From contig OX352762.1 in NCBI GenBank assembly GCA_947095585.1, positions 46,562,829 through 46,626,828 of the forward strand: a stretch of 64,000 nt of DNA, read 5' to 3'. This DNA comes from Nephrocerus scutellatus (Eukaryota; Arthropoda; Insecta; Diptera; Pipunculidae). The notes beneath the pieces are model-generated. The model did no database searches. It was not told the origin of the DNA and saw only the letters and a list, made by a program, of their open reading frames with translations. A program made the translations under genes and the position numbers. This document shows positions 1 through 9,770 of the stretch, one piece after another. Numbering within the stretch: the stretch's first letter is position 1; every line of letters begins with the position of its first letter.

Positions 1-355
1 ACCCGTTCTCTCCCAATTCTAGGAGCCAAGGGGTACAAGTACTTTGTACTTAAACCCATCGTTAACCCATAAACTTTCTTTCAGCTACAGTGGTTCAAGA
101 GTGCTACCTTGCCACTACGATTAACCCATTCTTTTCCTAGGAATAAAGGACACTTTGTACTTTTACTTTACAATTTTTACAATTTTTTTAACGAATGTAA
201 ATCCAATGATTGAAACAAACACAAACAATTTTTGAAATAATAAAGAGATTCATTTAATTTTCCACAAACCCAAAACCATAAATTCTATTGTAACGACCCC
301 CCTTATTGAACCCTGGTCACACTGAGTTCTACCCCGGCTGGGAAACTCCGTTACA
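1..355 (+). repeat. 5' LTR, 3' part only
   Basis: Matches the last part of the 3' LTR (to 4506), including one full 123-bp repeat unit and the terminal GTTACA. The start of the LTR, with its promoter, is outside the window. The two LTR copies differ at only a few positions in the stretch I could compare, which points to a fairly young insertion, although the coding region already has three stops. Confidence 0.9.
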
Positions 356-357
356 AT

Positions 358-376
358 TGGCGCCCGAGCAGGGACC
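358..376 (+). promoter_or_regulatory. Primer-binding site, lysine-tRNA type
   Basis: TGGCGCCCGAGCAGGGACC follows the LTR end after two bases. It differs at one base from the 18-nt site used with lysine tRNA by lentiviruses and by Osvaldo-like elements. It marks where minus-strand DNA synthesis would begin. Confidence 0.85.
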
Positions 377-413
377 CTGAATTTAAAAAAAAAAAAACTA
401 AGCACTCGATGAA

Positions 414-2744
414 TTGAGGAAACGTTTCTCCAATTACATCACCGGGCGAGACGTTACGTCGGAGGACGAAACGCGTCTCACCGAATTAGAACGAATACAC
501 ACTCGTAGCCAATCACCGCGGCCCCATATATCCCTGAACCCTCCGGATCTAGTGGACCACGATGAACCAAAGGGGGCTATAAGCAGGACAGCGTCCCCAG
601 CCATACGAGAGGCAACAGCCACTCGAACTCCATCAGAAACACCAGGGACAACATATCCCATGTTTATAGACCAGGTACGAAAGTGGTCAGTGCGGTACGA
701 CGGTGGCAAGGAACCTCTTTTATTTATCGAGAGGCTGGAAGAGCTCGCTGACGCCTACTCGTTAAACAAAGACCTCCTTCCAAGGACTATGCCCGAGTTA
801 CTTCGCGACCGATCCCTACTGTGGTTCCGCAATAATAACCTGAAGTGGCAGGACTGGAACAGTTTCAAAGCAGACTTCCTGCAATTATTCTTGCCCACAA
901 GGTACTGGGAACGTCTGGACGATGAGATTCGCTAAAGACGACACAAACAACAGGAACAATTTAAAGACTTCGTAATTGTGATGCAGAATATGATGAGGCA
1001 CGCAAATTACCCCGAAGAAGAATAGGTGGAAAGGATCTTCCGGAACAGCCGCCAAGAATATCAATATTATATCCGAAGAAAAGACTTCGGAAATCTCCGC
1101 GAGCTCATTGATCTAGCAGAGGACTACGAAGGTATCCAGGCAAACCAGGAGAGCGCAACAACGACACCTCGAAGAAGACCACAGGAGAGGCATTGTATGG
1201 TGAGTCAGCCTGAAGAAGGACCATACAATCCTCGAATGACTTGTCGATGGTGCCGACAGGAAGGCCACTTTCAAAAAGAATGCACTAACCCTCGAGTGAT
1301 TTTCTGCTGGGACTGTGGATAACAGAGAATCAGGACAATTGACTGCTGCCGTCAACGTAACTCACACGCTGAGCATCGTCATTTGCCCCTGTCTGGCGAG
1401 AAATCAGCCGTGATCCAGGATAAACACAGAATTCTCGCGCGCATCATCATCAACCACGAACCCGTTCAGGCCACTATTGACACTGGCGCATCCCGCAGTT
1501 TCATCAGCGAAGCTTTGGCTGAAAAGTTTCGAAATTTGGACAACGCCACCCCCGTGCAGATCCCAATCCAAATGGCTGACGGAATTCAGACAACTGTCCG
1601 TCAGGAGTTAAGCGTCAACATTCGGTTTGGGGAATCCTTATGTTCACTGCGCCTGCTAGTGTTGCCGAACGCCGCTGATAATCTTACACTAGGAATGGAC
1701 TTCCTTACAAGAACCAGAGCCACTTTTTGTCTCGGAGGTGAGTACTTAACACTTCAAACTTTATCAGCAGGTCCGGTTAAACGACTGACATGCAACACAT
1801 TCCGAGAAGTTAAACAACCACAATTGCCAAAGACCCAACAGCCGCTGAAGTCAGACTTCGTGTTAGTCACACCGTTCAGAAGAAGACGTCACAGCCGCCC
1901 AAAACAATTACAGGCGCCAAACGTCACAACATCTACGCTTCCAAGGCATCAAAAGTCGTCACAGCCTAAGGTAACAGCAAGGGCAAGAGTTGACGAAAGT
2001 TACCTCTGTCCAAAACAACGCAGTCCAAGAATTGACGAGAGACACTATAGTGTTCAAGGATTCCCACATCCGTTTGGACATACTGCAGTCAGGACTCTGG
2101 CCAAAGATTGTCACAGACGTCTTAGCAATCAGCATTACCAGAAGTCGCCTACAAAAGCTCAACAATCGTCATGGTTGACGAGTACTTCCGTTACTCTAAA
2201 CCACCAGCAGCCAGAAAACCCATCGTCAAAAACCAAATCAGCTTGTAGGAATCATCACCGTCGCCATGAACTTCAACTTGATCAAAAGCTGTCGAAGTCG
2301 CCACAAACGTCGCTACAGACATCATATTTATCACAGAAGCCACAGCCTTCACAGCTGCCACAGCAGTCACAGTCGCCACAGCAGTCACATTCGCCACAGC
2401 AGTCACAGCCGCCACAGCAGTTACATTCGCCACAGCCGTCCCTGTCGTCGCAGTCAGAAAACCAGCCCTCAAGAACCAAAGCAGCCCTTAGGAATTATCA
2501 CTGTTGCCAGAAACTTAATCAAAAGCGTTCAAAATCGCCGCAAACATCGCTAAAGATACAATATTCATCGCAGAAGCCACAGCCATCCCAGTCGCCGCAG
2601 TCGTCTGGAACCTCACAACACCTACCGCCGACAATAACTAACGCAGTCCCCAGAAGACTCAAAACGACAAGGAGCCGTATGACAATCAAAACCAGGTTTC
2701 GTGCACCTCCAACAGAGCGTCCGTTTCAAAGTACTAACTATTAG
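414..2744 (+). pseudogene. gag-protease of the LTR element, one frame with three stops
   Basis: One frame runs from about 414 to the stop at 2742 and is broken by TAA at 933, TAG at 1023 and TAA at 1320. The first part resembles a retrotransposon gag capsid domain (WSVRYDGGKEPLLFIERLEE near 690-750). A CCHC knuckle (CRWCRQEGHFQKEC) sits at about 1230-1280 and the start of a second at about 1308 is hit by the third stop. The protease follows at about 1460-1720, with active site DTGASRSFIS and a later LGMDFL segment. The last 300 codons are low-complexity, rich in Gln, Ser, Pro and basic residues. No ATG opens the frame; the nearest ATG (409) is out of frame. The protein would package element RNA and process itself. 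Confidence 0.8.
2206..2600 (+). repeat. Internal duplication and SPQQSQ-type minisatellite in the gag-pro tail
   Basis: Two diverged copies of a block (about 2206-2345 and 2450-2590) both read SKSPQTSL followed by a QKPQPSQ motif. Between them, about 2340-2440, an 18-bp unit (cacagcagtcacagtcgc type) repeats several times and encodes Pro-Gln-Gln-Ser runs. This explains the low-complexity tail and suggests it grew by slippage. Confidence 0.75.
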
Positions 2745-2774
2745 GAAGGGTAAGTACTTGCCCGCCGAAGCAAC

Positions 2775-2781
2775 GGGGGAG
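2775..2781 (+). promoter_or_regulatory. Polypurine tract
   Basis: GGGGGAG directly precedes the TGTGAGG that opens the 3' LTR. In LTR elements this tract primes plus-strand synthesis. Confidence 0.7.
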
Positions 2782-3600
2782 TGTGAGGAACAAAATTCTC
2801 CACATTAGAATTTTTCCCACACAAAATGTCTGGAAATAATTTCCAAGCCTTTTGTCATAAACATAAAATTAAATAAATAAAAAAAAAACTCAAAATGTAG
2901 TTTTTAACAATCATTCATAGTTACCAACGCACTCTCTAAAAATATTAAGCAAAAGTCACTCAATTGGCGGCGAAATTTCGTTTCTCCTCGTTTCTTTCTT
3001 TTCCTATTACGAGCAATAGGCGATTAAGAGATCATCGCGCATTTAACAAAACTACCACCACGCAGATGCACAACGCATGGTCTCTGTCACGACATCAGTA
3101 GACCACTACGGCACACAGCAGCGAATTTGCCGGAGAAAAACATCTGTCCCCCTCGCACTCAGGCAGTAGGTGCAGACGTACTCCCGCGCACAGCAGCCAA
3201 GAATCAAAATACCATGTAACGGTTGGCGGTGTCAATGACCTGAGCACCGCTCAGGCAAAAAAAAACTACCAAGTGGGCTCGCCAACGAATGCAGACAACA
3301 ACATGCTTATTCGAAACTGAGCAATGTTGGATTTATGCATACACACACACACACACGGTGTAAGGCAGACAACTACATGCATATTCGCAACTGAGCAATG
3401 AAGAATTTATGCGTACACACACACGTTGCAAGGCCAGAAACATGTATTCCATACATGTTGTTCTTCAAAGGAAACATCCTACGAAGAACATGTATATGTC
3501 AAACGCGCATACATGCGTCTGAATTTATGGAAATCCAGCACAACAACAACGAACACGATGAAAACAAGAAGCCAACGGAAAACCAACCGCAGGGAAATAG

Positions 3601-3607
3601 TATAAAA
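3601..3607 (+). promoter_or_regulatory. TATA box of the LTR promoter
   Basis: TATAAAA in a GC-neutral stretch about 820 bp into the LTR. Transcription would start shortly downstream and run through the repeat blocks, which would then lie in R/U5. Confidence 0.6.
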
Positions 3608-3634
3608 GGAGTACGCAGCTCAAGCAAAAGGTCT

Positions 3635-3805
3635 ATTCTTCCTGAGTTCCTTCCACTGTCCACACCTAATAGTTCAAGAGTACTACCTTGCTATTCTTCC
3701 TGAGTTCCTTCAACTGTTCACACCTAATAGTTCAAGAGTACTACCTTGCTTTTCTTTCTGAGTTCCTTCCACTGTTCACAACAAATAGTTCAAGAGTACT
3801 ACCTT
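3635..3805 (+). repeat. Three tandem 57-58-bp repeats in the LTR
   Basis: The phrase gttcaagagtactacc recurs at 3672, 3730 and 3787, with shared flanks (ctgagttccttccactgt). A related phrase (gttcaagagtgctacc) is the core of the neighbouring 123-bp repeats, so the two blocks share ancestry. Confidence 0.85.
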
Positions 3806-3839
3806 ACTATTATTGTTGAACTACATCCTGCCGAAAACC

Positions 3840-4285
3840 CAAATCCTCGACTAAACTTTCTTTCAGCTACAGTGGTTCAAGAGTGCTATCTTGCCACTAC
3901 GATTAACCCGTTTTCTCCCAATTCTAGGAGCCAAGGGGTACAAGTACTTTGTACTTAAACCCATCGTTAACCCATAAACTTTCTTTCAGCTAAAGTAGTT
4001 CAAGAGTGCTACCTTGCCACTACGATTAACCCGTTCTCTCCCAATTCTAGGAGCCAAGGGGTACAAGTACTTTGTACTTCAACCCATCGTTAACCCATAA
4101 ACTTTCTTTCAGCTACAGTGCTTCAAGAGTGCTACCTTGCCACTACGATTAACCCGTTCTCTCCCAATTCTAGGAGCCAAGGGGTACAAGTACTTTGTAC
4201 TTAAACCCATCGTTAACCCATAAACTTTCTTTCAGCTACAGTGGTTCAAGAGTGCTACCTTGCCACTACGATTAACCCATTCTTT
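3840..4285 (+). repeat. Four tandem 123-bp repeats in the LTR
   Basis: The marker aaactttctttcagct occurs at 3853, 3976, 4099 and 4222, exactly 123 bp apart. Each unit also carries the small palindrome aagtactttgtactt. The 5' LTR fragment at the window start shows the same unit. The block lies downstream of the TATA box and would be transcribed. Confidence 0.93.
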
Positions 4286-4506
4286 TCCTAGGAATAAAGG
4301 ACACTTTGTACTTTTACTTTACAATTTTTACAATTGTTTTAACGAATGTAAATCCAATGATTGAAACAAACACAAACAATTTTTGAAATAATAAAGAGAT
4401 TCATTTAATTTTCCACAAACCCAAAACCATAAATTTTATTGTAACGACCCCCCTTATTGAACCCTGGTCACACTGAGTTCTACCCCGGCTGGGAAACTCC
4501 GTTACA

Positions 4507-5572
4507 ACATATATATGTATTAAATAATTTAAATTTAATAAGAAAATCAAGAAAAGAAACGATTACTTTTCGTTCTTAGGTACGAGAAAAAAAATTTGTT
4601 AAATAAATGAAAACATATCTATATATATATACTTATATCCATATAACGGTAGGGAGGACCGGATACCCCTTATAAGCGTACTTTTGAACTAAAAGTAGGG
4701 TCGAAAATACCGAGAAAAAAAACCCGACAAGTAGAGAAAATTCTTACGGTGTACGCCTTTAGATTATATTAACAAAAATTTTAACTTACTCATACATATA
4801 GTTAAAATATATGCATTTTTGTTGTTGCCTCCTCGGCATTTCCGTCGGCAGCGCTGTCGAAGAACATGCGATGAGGTATCTCTGCAAGTTAAGGTATATT
4901 AAGCGAAATAGTAAGGCAAATTAAAAATTTCTCTCTTTCAAAACGCGCGGGAGCAATACGGACGAGGCTCGCAAGGAAACACTGAAGAAAAAACGTATGC
5001 CCTTCTCGGAGAAAGAAAGAGGAGAAATCCATCTTAGGATGTGGAAGACATTTTAAATTTCAATTTTCAAATGAATTTCGACAAAAAAAAACAACTATAT
5101 CCATATATATATATATCAATTAAATTCCGATCCGAACAAAAATTTTAACGTTTGATAAAAAAAACAATTTTCCACAGAAATGAGAACGATCGGTCAGACA
5201 AGCTCCAAAGCCTTTTAGTGGGATGTCTTCTTTTCCGTAAGGGGGAGCCAAGGCTCGACTGCGGCGTGATGGACGATGCGTGTAATGGACTGGACGGTGA
5301 TGTGGTTGTGTTTGACACAGATGTGTACTATGATGCCAGTGTCTATGGATCTGGAGGGAATTTCGAGTCCCTTGATGATGATGCAACCACTGGGAAGTTT
5401 TTCTTTTCTCGATAACAATGCGTAGCGGCGGCGCACGTTGGAATACGGTGGTGAAATGGATCTCCTCAATCACGAGTAATCGCCGGTGCTGGCCACTCAA
5501 AACGAGGCAACGAACTTCAAACGACTTAAATTTTTTTTTTCTCCACGCAGACGGCCTTTTAACAATTTGTCG
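4507..5572 (+). repeat. Left arm of the 1.06-kb inverted repeat
   Basis: Starts acatatatatgtattaaat and ends in the reverse complement of ccgacaaattgttaaaagg. It pairs along its whole length with 7537-8597, including non-repetitive parts, so the pairing is not an AT-rich artefact. Open frames on either strand match between arms only because the DNA matches. Confidence 0.92.
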
Positions 5573-5639
5573 GACTTTTTTTTTTATATAGAGACTTGCT
5601 AGATGGGCGCTTTAGCTCCAGGGATTTGTCTTTTCAATA

Positions 5640-6957
5640 AAATACTGTCGTGGCTCAGAAAACGTTGTTGCCGATGCCCTATCGCGCAAGGGTTACGAAA
5701 TGAATGCAATAGAAAATGTAGAACCTATGATTGACTTGTCCTCTGATCAATTCTCCTCTGTTGAGTACAACGAGTTGAAAAAGAAGATCGTTGAAAATCA
5801 ATCAAAGCTTCCTGACTTAAAGATTGTCGATAACTACATCTACAAACGCAATGAGTATGCTACTGGACATGTGGACCAAGAATCGAACTCATGGAAATTG
5901 TGGGTGCCAGCAAGTTTAACGGCTGAAGCTTTGAGTAATGCGCATGATTCAACAACCTCCGCACATAACGAAATTGCAAAAACGCCTGGCATGGTAAAAC
6001 AAGTCAGAGACTATGTCACGCAGTGCGAAATTTGTCGTTGTGTTAAAAGCCCGAACATTGTTCTCAGACCACCAATGGGAAGACCATTGACTGCTGATCG
6101 CCCCTTTCAAAGATTGTATATAGACCTGTTGGGACCTTACCCCAGATCCAAACTTGGGAATATAGGACTGTTGATTGTGCTTGACCATTTAACGAAGTTT
6201 CCGTTTTTGAAACCCCTCAAGAAGTTTACTTCCCCTGGCATTTGTAATTTCCTTGAAGAAAATATCTTTTATTCCTGCGGAGTTCCTCAGACTATCTTGT
6301 CTGATAATGGATCTCAATTCAAGTCGAACTTGTTTGAATCATTTCTGACGAAATATGGAATATCGCATATGTGCTCTGCTATCTATTCTCCCCAAGCAAA
6401 CTCCTCGGAAAGGGTGAACCGATCAATCTTATCTTCGATCAGGGTATATCTCGGCAAGGATCACACGTCCTGGGACTTAAACGTAAGTGCCATTTCTTGT
6501 TCTCTTAGAAACACCATCCACCAATCCACCGGATTCACCCCGTACCATCTCGTTTTCGGACAAAATATGGTTACGCATGGCTCCGATTACTCGATTACTG
6601 CGAAAATTAAATTTACTTTCCTCTGAGGAAGACTCCCGTTTGGCTCGTCAAGATGCGTTCGCGCTACTCAGGCAAATGGCCAAAGAAAACATGAACATTG
6701 CACACGATAATAACTCCCAACGTTACAATTTGTGATCTCGGCCCATTACGTTTGATGTCGGAGAAGAAGTGTTTAGTCGTAACTTTGTCCAAAGTAACGC
6801 AGGGAAAAGATTTAGTGCCAAATTGGCCCCAACTTTCGTCAAGTCCAAAGTAAGGAAAAAATTAAGCACAGCCTACTATGAGATTGAAAATGCAAAAGGG
6901 AAACTCTTAGGCGTGTACCACGCAAAGGATCTGCAAAAATGCAAGTCGCATGAATAG
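5640..6957 (+). pseudogene. Gypsy-type integrase with the tail end of RNase H
   Basis: The frame opens after a stop at 5637 and begins with the RNase H ending ENVVADALSRK, then a zinc-binding domain and a DDE core. Visible catalytic residues are D in YIDLLG, D in LSDNGSQF and E in SSERVNRS. The zinc motif is HX6H-X19-CX2C; the middle spacer is shorter than the usual 23-32, which suggests a small in-frame deletion before PGMVKQV. A frameshift near 6600 moves the C-terminal part to another frame, and TGA at 6733 interrupts it. The end at 6957 (YHAKDLQK region) resembles gypsy integrase tails. Reverse transcriptase is absent: left-arm DNA joins at about 5640. Confidence 0.85.
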
Positions 6958-7019
6958 TCCGTTTCCAGCTAATGATGGACACAGTTCGCGATCATTATCT
7001 GTTTTGTAGCAGACACCTT

Positions 7020-7430
7020 GTTTTGGTTGTATCTTTTTGGGAAACTCCTGGAAACCCTACTCGGATTGAACAATCCCCATCCTTTTCTTGTATGGTAATT
7101 TGTCTCGCCAAATCATGCGATGTCAATTGTAGCATTTTTTTCAGACCTAATAATATTATACACGCAAAATTTTATATATATATTTCTCTATGCCTTGGGG
7201 TTGCGGCGTCACTCCCCATCCCACTTTTTCACATTAACAACCGTCTCGCCAAATCAGGCGATATCAATTGTTTTTCATATATGATAATGTTGTATACACA
7301 AAATTATTATATATACTATATTTCTTTTGTCTGTGGTTTCGTGGCGTCACTCCACATCCCCTTTTCTCGTATGGTTGTGCGTCTCAAGAAATCATACGAT
7401 GTCGTCAACACACGCTTGTAATAAATGTAT
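7020..7430 (+). repeat. Three diverged tandem repeats of about 140 bp
   Basis: The phrase gtctcgccaaatca, with variants, occurs at 7102, 7243 and 7381, each preceded by a cactccccatcccc-like phrase. The block lies between the integrase stop and the right arm, in the position of a 3' untranslated trailer. Confidence 0.75.
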
Positions 7431-7536
7431 ATCATGAAACCGTTTTGAAACCGTTGAAACGAGTTTTTTTTGACGATTGGAATGCAAGTGCGCTAAGGTT
7501 GAACAACGTGGCAGTCACCTTGCTTCCAACAAATTC

Positions 7537-8597
7537 CGACAAATTGTTAAAAGGATGTAGTCGTTCGTCTGCGTGGAGAAAAAAAAAATTTAAATCGTTT
7601 GAAGTTCGTTGCCTCGTTTTGAGTGGCCAGCACCGGCGATTACTCGTGATTGACCGTATTCCAACGTGCGCCGCCGCTACGCATTGTTACCGAGAAAAGA
7701 AAAACTTCCCAGTGGTTGCATCATCATCAAGGGACTCGAAATTCCCTCCAGATCCATAGACACTGGCATCATAGTACACATCTGTGTCAAACACAACCAT
7801 ATCACCGTCCAGTCCATTACACGCATTGTCCATCACGCCGCAGTCGAGCCTTGGCTCCCCCTTACGGAAAAGAAGACATCCACTAAAAGGCTTTGGAGCT
7901 TGTCTGACCGATCGTTCTCATTTCTGTGGAAAATTGTTTTTTTTATCAAACGTTAAAATTTTTGTTCGCATCGGAATTTAATTGATATATATATATGGAT
8001 ATAGTTGTTTTTTTTGGCGAAATTCATTTAAAAATTGAAATTTAAAATGTCTTCCCAATCCTAAGATGGATTTCTCCTCTTTCTTTCTCCGAGAAGGGCA
8101 TACGTTTTTTCTTCAGTGTTTCCTTGCGAGCCTAGTCCGTATTGCTCCCGCGCGTTTTGAAAGAGAGAAATTTTTAATTTGCCTTACTATTGCGCTTAAT
8201 ATACCTTAACTTGCAGAGATACCTCATCGCATGTTCTTCGACAGCGCTACCGACGGAAATGCCGAGGAGGCAACAACAAAAATGCATATATTTTAACTAT
8301 ATGTATGAGCAAGTAAGCAAGTTAAAAATTTTGTTAATATAATCTAAAGGCGTACACCGTAAGAATTTTCTCTACTTGTCGGGTTTTTTTTTGGTATTTT
8401 CGACCCTACTTTTAGTTCAAAAGTACGCTTATAAGGGATATCCGGTCTCCCTACCGTTATATGGATATATGTATATATATATAGATATGTTTTCATTTAT
8501 TTAACAAATTTTTTTTCTCGTACCTAGAAACGAAAAGTAATCGTTTCTTTTCTTGATTTTCTTATTAAATTTAAATTATTTAATACATATATATGTA
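7537..8597 (-). repeat. Right arm of the 1.06-kb inverted repeat
   Basis: Reverse complement of 4507-5572. Starts ccgacaaattgttaaaagg and ends aatacatatatatgt. It carries a short extra stretch (atgtagtcgttcgtct, about 7554) and a few substitutions relative to the left arm. Confidence 0.92.
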
Positions 8598-8632
8598 TAT
8601 ATATATATGTAAGATAAATTCTGAATTGTTTT

Positions 8633-8664
<32 letters not shown>

Positions 8665-9319
8665 TTGTGCATGCATATGATAAATTTAAGATGTTTAACA
8701 CAAATGCATATGTATGTATGTATGATGAATTTGACTTGGTTAAGACCGGAAAATAATCGTTTCTGTGACTATTGGATAAATTTAAATTTGAAGAATATAT
8801 CTATCGGTACATAAACGATTTGTTTTTGGTGTTCATAGAAATGAAAAGTATTCATTGCTAACGACTTAATAAAATCAAATTTAAGAATATATATCCTCTA
8901 CACATTGTCGTTATATATACATATCTATATATTTATATATAAGTTTTTTTTTAATAGAAACGAAAATACGTTTTCTTTTGATAGCTTAGTTAATATTCAT
9001 GTGAAAGTGCATACGCTATGCCACCCGGTCATGTACATGTGTTCTTAATACATAAAGGCTATCGTTGTCGCGTAGAAGCAAAAGGATATATTTACTCAAT
9101 TGTTAAGCTAGTTTCTATCTATAGCACGTTATAATCTATGATAATACATGCTGTACTTGTATATTTAAAGCAATTCCCATAAATTTTGATTTATATAATT
9201 CGTCCTATAAGGGACTAACATAAGGAACTCATTGGAACCCTTTTTAATTGATATAATCAAATGATGCGTTATTTTTTTTTCTTAAGAAAAAGAAAGGAGG
9301 TTCCTTTATCATTTATTTA
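8598..9319. other. AT-rich stretch without a recognisable gene
   Basis: Contains (TA)n-like runs near 8598-8665 and long stretches of A and T. No conserved protein segment was found in any frame. Confidence 0.6.
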
Positions 9320-9770
9320 AATAACCGTGACGGTTATATACTTCAAACATACTTGTAAGAATATTTTTGCATATACATTAACTTTAACGGTAATAAACCG
9401 AATACATATCCATGTTGGTAACTGTCTTTATATTTTTAAATTGACGTGATTCAACCATACTTGTATGAATATTTCTTATATATATATTAACTTAAACGGT
9501 AATAAACCGAATACATATTCATATTGGAATTTTTTTTTTAAATTAACTTGATTCAAACATACTCGTATGAATATTTCTTATATATTTATATTAACTTAAA
9601 CGGTAATAAACCGCATACATATTCATGTTGGTAATCCTTTTTATATTAAACTTAATTTATTTCAAACATACGTGTATGGACGTGTATGGATATTCTTTGC
9701 GTATATCTATTAACCTAAACGGTGATAAACCGTATACCTATCCATGCTGATAATTCTTATATATATTTAA
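9320..9770. repeat. Four tandem repeats of about 105-120 bp
   Basis: The phrase aacggtaataaaccg recurs at about 9387, 9496, 9600 and 9719, each time preceded by ttcaaacatacttgtatgaata and followed by acatatccatgttgg-type sequence. The copies are diverged. Confidence 0.8.

Larger units (their letters stand above)
1..4506 (+). mobile_element. Gypsy-superfamily LTR retrotransposon with gag-protease only (Osvaldo/Ulysses-like)
   Basis: The sequence at 1-355 recurs almost unchanged at about 4150-4506, so the window opens inside the 5' LTR and the 3' LTR is complete. Between them lie a primer-binding site, one gag-protease reading frame and a polypurine tract, about 2.4 kb in all. No reverse transcriptase, RNase H or integrase is visible, so this copy could not move by itself. 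Known Osvaldo and Ulysses elements of Drosophila combine very long LTRs with a lysine-tRNA primer; the lineage assignment rests on that likeness and is inference. The element may be a deletion derivative or a family that relies on a partner. The right end abuts the inverted-repeat unit starting at 4507. Confidence 0.85.
2782..4506 (+). repeat. 3' LTR, 1725 bp
   Basis: Begins TGTGAGGAAC after the polypurine tract and ends GTTACA, the same end as the 5' copy before the primer site. At 1.7 kb it is unusually long for an insect LTR. It holds an (AC)n run near 3340-3355, a TATA box at 3601 and two nested tandem-repeat blocks in its 3' half. Left and right target duplications cannot be compared because the left flank is outside the window. 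Confidence 0.88.
4507..8597. mobile_element. Inverted-repeat unit enclosing a gypsy-type integrase gene
   Basis: The stretch 4507-5572 returns as its reverse complement at 7537-8597 with few differences, giving two arms of about 1.06 kb. The 2.0-kb centre holds an integrase pseudogene and its 3' trailer. The left arm begins exactly where the LTR element ends, so the outer left boundary may have been cut by that insertion. Options are a foldback-type element that captured part of a gypsy element, an integrase-driven DNA transposon of the Ginger kind, or two inverted copies of another repeat that landed on either side. The sequence alone does not decide. Confidence 0.7.

Noticed and set aside
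2191..2553. Gly/Cys/Asp- or His/Ser-rich frames overlapping the gag-pro tail
   Set aside because: Other-frame shadows of the 18-bp minisatellite.
5120..5500. Open frames of 84-126 codons in the left inverted arm, matched in the right arm
   Set aside because: They match because the arms are copies of the same DNA. No known domain, overlapping frames on both strands, and the composition looks random.
4507..8597. Polinton/Maverick element
   Set aside because: Long inverted repeats and an integrase fit superficially, but the unit is only 4 kb, has no polymerase B or capsid genes, and the integrase carries an RNase H remnant as in gypsy pol.
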